Positions 55,926 to 64,000 of a DNA stretch of 64,000 bases are shown here, one piece after another (within the stretch, counting starts at the first letter, position 1; each line of letters begins with the position of its first letter). The stretch is from Eumeta japonica (Eukaryota; Arthropoda; Insecta; Lepidoptera; Psychidae), in contig BGZK01000071.1 in assembly GCA_005406025.1 (NCBI GenBank), forward strand, positions 558,001 to 622,000, given 5' to 3'. The notes below the pieces were generated by a model. The model was given only the letters and a program-made list of their open reading frames with translations. It did no database searches and was not told where the DNA came from. The position numbers were made by a program, and so were the translations under genes.

Positions 55926-58088
55926 ATATTGTAAATTACTCAGAGCGTAACCGGTGAATAAAATAGCTTGTATAAGATATTTTTTTTTTAAGTTGTGAAA
56001 AGTATTGATAAAGATAACAATTAAATATCATTAGAACCTTTCTCTATAGACTAAAACCAAAAAATAAATTTGTAAGTAATATCAGAATTTACTGTTTTTT
56101 CTTATGAAAAACTAACCATGTATAATTTCAATGTTATGGGTGGCATATCAATCGTTGTATTTTAAAAGATAATTTTATATTTTGGATACGTATGTATTCT
56201 ATAACATTTTGCATCCTTCCTGAATGAGAGTTATTTCCTGACATCAAACATAATATCTGGAAGTCTTTGATGATGTAATAGCTTGCTGAATATCGGAACA
56301 ACACGGAAAATATAAAAAAATATATTAAAATTCAAAACTGCCACCATGCAGAAAATAATTTTATTTGCCGTATTTTCACATACAATTCAATTTAATATAA
56401 CAGCAACATAAACTATGAGTTACTACATAAACTTTTTATTTTAATTGCATATTAAACAAGTGCAAGAAATCCACTTTATGTTTCAAGTGTACACACTGAT
56501 TTTAAAGAAAAAAGAATTACATTTATCTCTTTTTGTCAAATACAATTGCATAGATGCTATTAAAAAAACACTCGATTGAATGACAGTTTCAAAAATTTTA
56601 GGTGGGCTTTGTGTCTGCATTTTAAGATATGATTTTAGACGAAGCAGTGAAATATTTTGCTGTGGTACAGATTTCTAATGTCAGTATTATTTATATGTAA
56701 TCTGTGGTATTATTGTATGCCATTCGTGGGATTCACTGAGCATATAAATAAGAGTCGGAACTCCATAGAAAAAAATAATCGTTGATAGTTACAATTCATT
56801 ACCAACCTTACACACCAAATAAGTGTCACCAACATTGAAATGTTATTCTGTCATTTTGACATTAGAGATGTCCTCTAATCAAAATTCGCTTCATATAGAT
56901 ATCGATAAAATTTTGGCGGTAAATTTGAATCTTTAGCATAGCTAAATAGATTTATATTTTAGTAATAGGTAAAAAAACGCAATTAGAATCAATACTTTAT
57001 TATTAAAAATGACCTGCATAGTCAGTGGTTATAATAACAAATACACAAATAGAGAATTACTTGATTAAATATTACTAAAACAAACCACGATTTCAGTTTG
57101 TGGTGAAAACACACAACCGTTTAGTAGAACATTTGTAAAACTTTCTTTTAATTTGTTAAATTGTACAGTAATAAAAGTTAGGAAACGGTCTCCTAGTTTT
57201 TGTAATCAATTCAAGCAATATTTCTGATCACCACTTCTGGAAATTGTAGTTGTTTATCCCAGAAATACTTTAACTAATTACATTTATTCAAAACTTATTG
57301 CATTCAATTTTGGCTCTTATACAATATTAAAACTTGACAACACCACAAAGCTTCTACATAGAAATAGGATACAGAGTTACATTAAAATTGAGATTTAATT
57401 ATTTGTGTATGTTATTATACAAAAACGAATTGCTAATGTAGACTGATGCAGCCTATTTATAAGGTGGAACATCTTACAAAAACGGGTGGCGTCTTACTAC
57501 CACGATATATCCCCAGACATCGCTTTTCACATTATAATTTTTAAATAGTTTAATTAACACTATATTTAACAATTTATATCGCACAATATTTCAGCGGAGC
57601 TGCCGGATATATTCGCCAAAACCACCTTGAAAAGACCCGACCTCCCGATTTATAAACTAAACATACTACACATTTTGTAAAATATCAGTAGAATTGTCCA
57701 TAGGCTTGAAGGGCTGCAGAATAATGTTTGCTACCATTCAAATTCAGTGGCTCAGTCAACAACGCCCCACACCAACTCGCTTTCTTCTTATTTTCTCAGC
57801 ATCTGAAAGTACAAGTTATATGAAAACCAATTCTGATTACACATTTGGCTATCATTCCTACTTCAGTGAATGTCGGTCGCCGAATTACATGGATACACCA
57901 TCGTATTACTCTAAGAGATCAATTACTATCCCCATAGACCAAATTTCATCTTTCTTACATCACCTTTAAAACATTTCAAGTGTAATAGTAAATTTCCTCT
58001 TGTTTTCCATTTTATTATATCTATGACTTCAGATGCTGTACGAGGCGCCACCAACACGTCTCCAATTCATCATGTAACATAAAAAAAA
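55926..58088. other. AT-rich DNA without recognised genes
   Basis: The 91-codon frame at 57694-57966 (+) shows no family features. No splice-consistent exon was found. Confidence 0.4.
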
Positions 58089-58091
58089 TTT

Positions 58092-58556
58092 GGTTGCCTG
58101 TAAAGTCGGTATACGGGCGAAAGTTTTACGTGACAACGACTTTGAATGGTAAAATCATTTTAATGTGAATATTCATTCGTATAGTAGGAAGAAGGATGAA
58201 ATAATAGTAACAATTTAAAACATTTATTTATACAAAGAATTATATTTAAAACATTAATTTATACAAAGAATCTCGCACTGAATTTCATATTAACAAAATT
58301 TTATTTTACCTTTACATACATACGTATTTATATACAAATATACATACAATAACGCAATACATTTTGCAAGCTATGCACTAATTCTCTAGTGCTGCGCGCG
58401 CGGCAGACCGATCATAGTTGAGTGGGAGAGACGCAAGGCATTCGGCGGGCCTCTCTCGTTCGGTGACTCATCGTTACGTTACCGAGCGTTACACTTTTCA
58501 TAAGTGACTCCCAGCCGCAACCTAATTTAAGACGTTGTCACGTCAAAACATTTTAA
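58092..58556 (+). mobile_element. Non-autonomous repeat, left copy (about 0.45 kb)
   Basis: Starts ggttgcctgtaaagtcggta, continues 'acgtgacaacgactttgaat', has a GC-rich block 'gcgcggcagaccgatcatag' and ends 'taagacgttgtcacgtcaaa'. Sub-terminal 'acgtgacaacg' and 'cgttgtcacgt' are inverted to each other. The same sequence recurs inverted at 60106-60520. Confidence 0.75.
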
Positions 58557-59389
58557 AGATTGGGATATTAGTTGACAAAATTTCACATACTTAGAGTAAC
58601 TGATATGTATTAAATTACTACTATTAGGGACATAACATAAAGACCATAAACCTATATAATTTTCTTTTACACTTTCCTAATCTAAGGGGTGAATAAATTA
58701 CATTAAAATTAAATCAAATTTGTATATAAATTGATTCAACAAAGAATTGTTATTTTATAATCAAAACTATTCAAGTCAGATGTGCTAATTGCATGAAAAT
58801 AGGTTTTGCAATTAGTAAAACCATAACATTTCAAAAATGTTATTTTACCTTCATTAATCTAAAATTTTGCCTGGAAACTATTCTAAGACTTTTCTAATGA
58901 TGTAAGTATAAACACTACTGAAATACTGTTAAATTATTATCAGGTTTAAGAGATAGGATGGAAAATTTAGTTATTGGAAATTATTCAGTTAGTTATAGCC
59001 CCTAGATTTACTCTTTGGCACTGTCGTCTTATTAATAAACGAGCTAAGCGATCTAATACAATTTTAGGCATGTCTGTGTGGTTTCACAATTCATCCACCT
59101 TATGTCACATTTACTAAAAATAGTGTTACAGTCAATTGGCAAATGTTTGTTACATGTAACTGATTAATTACTTCTTTTCAAAATATCTAAAGCATCCTGT
59201 ATCAATCCACATAACTTTATAGATGGATATGTCAATGCATGTTGATCTTTCCACCATTCTCTTAAAGTTATGTAAGAATAAATAGGATTGTTTCAGGTTA
59301 TTTTCTTGGAGCCTGTTCACATACAACACAATTCAGGCTTTTGACCACCGTAGAAGCTATATAACCACTAATGTACACACTAACGGTTG

Positions 59390-61475
59390 TTTATCAATTT
59401 CAGTGAAATCAGTTTCAACAATATCAAATTCTTCTGGTATAGTTAAAACTGGAACCTCTGAATGTCGTCAGTAATTTGAACTGTTTCAGATTCAGTAGTT
59501 TTTGATAATACATGTTGATCTAAATCAGGTTCAGTAGGATTCTCTTCAAATAGCATATCATGAAAGTTGGTTAATAGTTTTGATAATCTTTTTGGCAATT
59601 AGCGCTTCTACTATGTGGCAGTTAACCCGGATATTATAGTACTTTTAGGGCAGCTATAAAATTGGTTGCACTAGGATTTCTATTTGTAGGATTGTACTGT
59701 CTAATTATACCGAAAATATTTTCTAATGCATCCTGTTGAACTGCCTTAAATTCATGTTTAAAACCTTCTTTCGATAAGTACCAGATGTCTAAGTAATATC
59801 CAGTGAGTATAACCACGAAGACATTTTACTTTTGTACTTGGTTTCCATCACCATCTATGAATTTGGTATTTAATAATTTTTTAAATGTCCACATACCTTC
59901 AAATGTTTGGTTTAATGGACCATTTTGTCTTAGACCTATTTAATATCTTCAACAGGAAGGACCATTTTGTGAAATCAAACAACATCAAGTTCTTCGTAAT
60001 CAAAACAGTGTCCATCATAATTAATTACTATTCTCTTGGTAATACGTGACTCTGTCATTAATTTTAAACAGCATACTGTATGACTTAACATTGCGCTGCA
60101 ATTTTTTGACGACAACGTCTTAATTAGGTTGCGGCTAAGTCCATTTAAGTGTAACGCTGGTAACTAACATGAGTCACCGAACGGAGAGGCCCGCCAATTC
60201 TCTCTCTCTATGATCGGTCTGCCGCGCATTTGTTAGAACTAATTTTTAGCTTGCAAATGTATTGCTTATTGTATGTATATTTGTATATAAATGCATTATG
60301 TATTGTAAAGGTAAAATAAGAAAATTTTGTTAATATGAAATTCAGTGCAGATTCTTTGTATAAATTAATGTTTAAATATAATTCTTTGTATAAATAAATG
60401 TTTTAAATTGTTACTATTATTTCATCCTTCTTCACTATCGAATGAATATTCACATTACTTTACCATTCAAAGTCGTTGTCACATTAAAACTTTCGCAGTA
60501 TACCGACTTTACAGGCAACAATTTTACTTTCATTTTAGCCTTTCCTTTAGGCTTAACATGTACAGGGCTAATTTTGGACAGACAAAAGATTTTTATTCTT
60601 TTCTCTACTTCTATTAAATGGGACCAATATCCTACACGATTGTTAAAGTGTATGTTACCATTAAGAAGAAAATTGTTTCTTATAGATTTAAATAAATGAG
60701 GTACATCATACATAATAAACAATTTTGCCTATCCACCACAAAATAATTTTGTCACGTATAGAAGTTGAATGTGTTAACTTCTTTAAAATATTAATTCCCC
60801 ATATTCGTTGATCCCTGATCACAAACCGTGACAATTATTTTAAAACCTGTTGAGTTTATGGCCTAATTATCTCAATAATTAGACTAGCTAATTTTGAGAT
60901 GATACTGAGTCTTTTACGAAATAAAATGCAACTGGTTGCTTAAATTTACAAAATACCCTGTAACATAAATACTAATGCATGATTTGCTAATTGATCTGTC
61001 CTCTCATTATCCATAATCCTCATAACCTTCAATTTTATCAGAGGGCATATCATATGTAAGATGACTACTTATTGACATCTCATCAAATACTAATGCACAA
61101 AGTCTATCTTGAATAGATCTGCTTGAAGATATTGATTTTAAATACTCTAATATTTTATAATTAATGCGGGTGCTATAGGGACTTTCTGTAATAAATTTCC
61201 TAAAGTTTTAATGCTAGGCAAAGGGATTATGTTTTGCAAGTATCTATATGTTTTAGGAGATCGTTTTAAAATACAAATAGCAGCTGCTTTTAGAATTTGT
61301 TGACCAACGTCTTCCAGTAGGTTTTCTTTTCTGGTTTTGAAATGCCGACAAGACGAGTTCTTTTAAAATTGGGGTTCAATGTTCTCAATTAATTTGGCAC
61401 TTTTTGAGACTAGCCAATGTATATTTTGTTTTTTCAGTTGTTGAATTAATTTCTTTTCCTTGGCGACATATCTGA
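59390..61475 (-). pseudogene. P-element/THAP9-type transposase relic, split by a repeat
   Basis: Read on the minus strand from 61472 (acceptor tgttttgtttcag) downward: YVAKEKKLIQQLKKQNIHWL (coiled coil after the THAP region), ERTDQLANHALVFMLQGI, ILKKLTHST, VPHLFKSIRNNFLLNG, VKPKGKAKMKVKL, then, beyond an insertion at 60106-60520, SHTVCCLKLMTES, VKCLRGYT and ALENIFGIIRQYNPTNRNPS. The last block is the conserved P-element/THAP9 C-terminal motif. Many stops and slips show it is dead. The THAP DNA-binding domain is not seen and would lie to the right. Confidence 0.75.
60106..60520 (-). mobile_element. Non-autonomous repeat, right copy inserted in the P-like transposase
   Basis: Inverse of 58092-58556 with point changes. 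It interrupts the transposase between codons MKVKL and (I)AAQ; aatt lies at both borders and is the likely target duplication. The pair with the left copy looks like long terminal inverted repeats, but each copy has its own ends. Confidence 0.75.
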
Positions 61476-61869
61476 AACAAAACAAAATTTTTGGAGGTAG
61501 TTCTCAGGAGTCTTGTAAGAAAATTATAATTAGAAACTATTAAAATTATTTGAATAAAATAGCTAAGCTACTGAAATCCTTGTTATAATTAATATTGTTA
61601 TGATGGAAACGAAAGAGCTTTATTTTTAATTTATGGAGAACACAACTATACAAATGATGTGTAAATAATAATAATTCAATACCAGTTTTAATATTTTTTA
61701 ATAATATGATTTGCTACTCTTTCCATATGCTTCAATAATTAAAGGTAACTTAATAATTATCTCCATGGGGCACTCTACAATCATAGCTTTTTTAATGCAG
61801 TTTTAGAACATTACAGACTACTCATGGATGATGTGATAAGATTTTCTTTTTTTTTTCTTCTTTTACTTT
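61476..61869. other. AT-rich gap between the P-like relic and tandem array
   Basis: No gene or recognised repeat seen. Confidence 0.4.
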
Positions 61870-62206
61870 TGTAATAATCACCACAAAAATTCAAGGATTC
61901 CAGTACAAAATATAAATATAAAAGCAATATAAATATTGGGGTCAGCTATGTTTAATAAAATCTAAATAATCATATAAGGTGGTTGGTTGGAATAGAGCTA
62001 CAACAACTACCATTAAAATGACAAGAATTAGAACCAACAGCCTAATATGCCTTTTAGAACATGAGGGTCAATTTAATTTGAATTAGGCTTTAAATAAATG
62101 CATTTCCAGGATAGAAATCAAAGCACATTATCTGTTAATGAGATTAAGGACTACCAGTTTAGTAATGGTTGTCATATATAAACACAGTTCGATTTTAGGT
62201 GCTCAC

Positions 62207-62278
62207 CTGTGGCATATGATTCGCTTGGAATAGGTTGTCTTTCTGGACTTGTGCCTGCCATTTCCTCTTGTGCGAAAA
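62207..62278 (-). other. Exon-like block of array unit 1 (72 nt, open)
   Basis: Acceptor atgtttctag and donor cacag|gtgagc on the minus strand. Length 72 is a multiple of three, open in all frames; one reads QEEMAGTSPERQPIPSESYA. It may be an exon of a minus-strand gene (possibly the P-like transposase) or decoy splice motifs in a satellite. Confidence 0.35.
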
Positions 62279-62655
62279 CTAGAAACATTAATTATTTTCC
62301 TTATTAAATGTTGTAATATTCACAAAAAAAAAACAGTAGAGCTTAAAGTTGACAATAAAAATGTTAGAGTTAGATATGTACAGTAAAATCTAAACAATCG
62401 CATAAGATGGCTGGATGGTATAGAGTTGTAATAACTACCATTAAGATGAGAATAATCAAGATCAACAGCTTAACATTCCTTCTACAACATGAGGGTCTGT
62501 TTCACTTGAATTAGGTTTTAAATAAATGTATTCTCAGGATGGAAATCAAATTACACTATATGGTAATGAAGAAAAGGACTACCTCTGTTACTTAACTTAC
62601 CATTATTTAGTAATGGTTAACAATTATAAATATATTTTATTTTTTATATGCTCAC

Positions 62656-62726
62656 CTGTGGTATACGATTCACTCAGGGTAGTTGTCTCTCCTCACTTGT
62701 GCCTGGCATTTCCTCTTGTATGGAAA
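62656..62726 (-). pseudogene. Exon-like block of array unit 2 (71 nt, shifted)
   Basis: Same borders as unit 1. QEEMPGTSEERQLP is readable, then one missing base brings a stop. Confidence 0.35.
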
Positions 62727-63080
62727 CTAGAAACATTAATTATTTACCTTACTGCATCTTGTAATATTCACCAAAAAAAACAGTAAGAGCTTAAAATTGA
62801 CAATAAAATTATATGAGTCAGGTATATGCAGTAAAATCTAAATAATCATATAAGATGGTTAGTTGGTATAGAGCTGTAACAAATATCTTTAAAATGTGAA
62901 CAATCAAGAGAAGCGGTTTAACTTGTCTTCTAGAACATGAGGGTCTATTTAATTTGAATTAAGTTTTCTAAATAAATGAATTCCTAGAGTAGAAATCAAA
63001 TCACATTGATAATAAGAACTAACCACTGCTTAATAATGGTTGACATTAATAAACACAGAGTTATATTTTTAGGTACTAAC

Positions 63081-63151
63081 CTGTGGCATATGCTTGATTG
63101 GAATAGGGTATCTCTCCTGAATTGTGCCTGGCATTTCCTCTTGTACGAAAA
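63081..63151 (-). pseudogene. Exon-like block of array unit 3 (71 nt)
   Basis: Acceptor atgtttctag kept, donor changed to cacag|gttagt. Reads VQEEMPGTIQERYPIPIK; one base shorter than unit 1. Confidence 0.35.
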
Positions 63152-63490
63152 CTAGAAACATTAATTATTTTCTTATTAAATCTTGTAATATTCACCAAAA
63201 AAAAAAACAATAAAGCTTAAGTTGACAATAAAAGTGTTGGAGTTAGATATGTACCATAAAATCTGAACAATCATATAATTGGTTGGTATAGAGCTATAAC
63301 AACTACCATTAAGATGACAAAAATCAGAATTGATGGCTTAACATGTTTTATAGATCATGGGGTCAGTTTAATTTGAATTAGGTTTTAAATAAATGCATTC
63401 TCATGGTAGAAATCGAACCACATTTTCCGATAATGAAAATAAAGACTACCACTCATACCTACCCTACCACTTGTTAGTGATGGTTAACAA

Positions 63491-64000
63491 TTGTGCAGAT
63501 TAAAATTAAATTTGGCCAACTCCACCAAACCAAAAAAGTTAAATATTGATTTTGCAAGCTAATAAAAAATCTTTAAAGTAGCAATATTCAAAATCAGCCT
63601 ACTCCATCGTTTCATGAAAAAAACAGGCACAAATTTAATATGTTTCAAAACTACTTATCCCCATATATTTGTCTTAATCAAGACATTAATAGACAAATCC
63701 ACTTCAGCCAATCAGAACTCTCGATTCTGTTATCATGGCTGATATTTAGTATTAGTACTGTGAGGTTAATGTTTCGTTGCTCCACCATACAAATCCAAAA
63801 ATTGAATATTGATTCGAGAGGATTGACAGATATCGAACACCTAATCAAGTGCTAATTTTACTTTTATAATTATCTTAGTCCGCTAATCATTAATATAATA
63901 ATTTCTACGTATATTTCATGCTAACTAGGCACATCCTCAGAAAATTGCAGGCAATCACATGCACTAGGGTGTAAGGAGTGTTAAAATAACTGACACAACC
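63491..64000. other. Unassigned AT-rich end of window
   Basis: An open frame at 63640-63852 (+) has no recognised features. Nothing else supported. Confidence 0.4.

Larger units (their letters stand above)
61870..63490 (-). repeat. Tandem array of about 430-bp units with exon-like blocks
   Basis: About 3.7 units; periods are 449 and 425 bp measured at the shared 'acctgtgg' motif. Each unit has 'ggttggt(tgg)tatagagc', 'acatgagggtc', 'tttaaataaatg', 'aatggtt' and an exon-like block in fixed order. Similarity stops near 63490. Confidence 0.8.

Noticed and set aside
57694..57966. 91-codon plus frame
   Set aside because: No domain, no conserved motif, and no splice-consistent neighbours.
58092..60520. 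A single transposon with inverted terminal repeats of more than 400 bp
   Set aside because: The P-like transposase frame runs on both sides of the right repeat, and aatt flanks that copy, so the two repeats are separate insertions.
62207..63151. CRISPR-like spaced repeats
   Set aside because: Units are about 430 bp and similar throughout, in a eukaryotic setting; this is a tandem duplication.

Overview
This window is eukaryotic nuclear DNA, most likely from a moth or butterfly (Lepidoptera). It is strongly AT-rich, its genes are split by long introns with GT/AG borders, and the introns are full of repeat types I associate with Lepidoptera: jockey-, RTE- and Kettle-like LINE remnants, mariner, tRNA-derived SINEs, and short repeats ending in a degraded 'cttggccggtttttt' tail. 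The species assignment is inference from repeat style and protein similarity; no database was searched.

Three host genes can be assembled by joining exons in phase. (1) At 152-1453 (+) lie the last three exons of a gene that enters from the left. The encoded C-terminus looks like the terminal OB-fold of MEIOB/hold'em or another RPA1-like meiotic protein. (2) At 2198-26739 (+) is a complete 12-exon gene for the outer-arm axonemal dynein intermediate chain 2 (DNAI2, 571 aa, WD40 family). (3) At 32715-52525 (-) is a complete 11-exon ENOX-family gene (ecto-NOX disulfide-thiol exchanger, 657 aa, with one RRM) that begins with a 13-nt first coding exon. Genes 2 and 3 converge on the 26.7-32.7 kb interval.

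Most of the rest is mobile-element material. 29734-31944 is a decayed IS630/Tc1/mariner-type transposon with TA target duplication and a D-D-E spacing of exactly 82 residues between the second D and the E; its right terminal repeat is doubled. 41434-42164 is a hAT-type non-autonomous element with an 8-bp target duplication. 47.5-48.7 kb, 53.2-54.7 kb and 55.05-55.75 kb hold LINE remnants. 50752-51881 is a broken, internally deleted mariner. 59.4-61.5 kb (-) is a P-element/THAP9-type transposase relic split by a 0.4-kb non-autonomous repeat that has an inverted sister copy at 58.1-58.55 kb. 61.87-63.49 kb is a tandem array of about 430-bp units, each carrying an exon-like block with intact splice borders on the minus strand.

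The most unusual signals are: (a) nine scattered tracts of a very degenerate hexanucleotide (YGRRAY) in both orientations; (b) a set of near-perfect inverted repeats with tiny loops, some as adjacent twin hairpins; (c) the exon-like tandem array; (d) the DD82E element with its duplicated end; and (e) a 44-codon open block with consensus splice sites inside an ENOX intron whose phase is incompatible with ENOX. No rRNA, CRISPR or convincing tRNA gene was seen.
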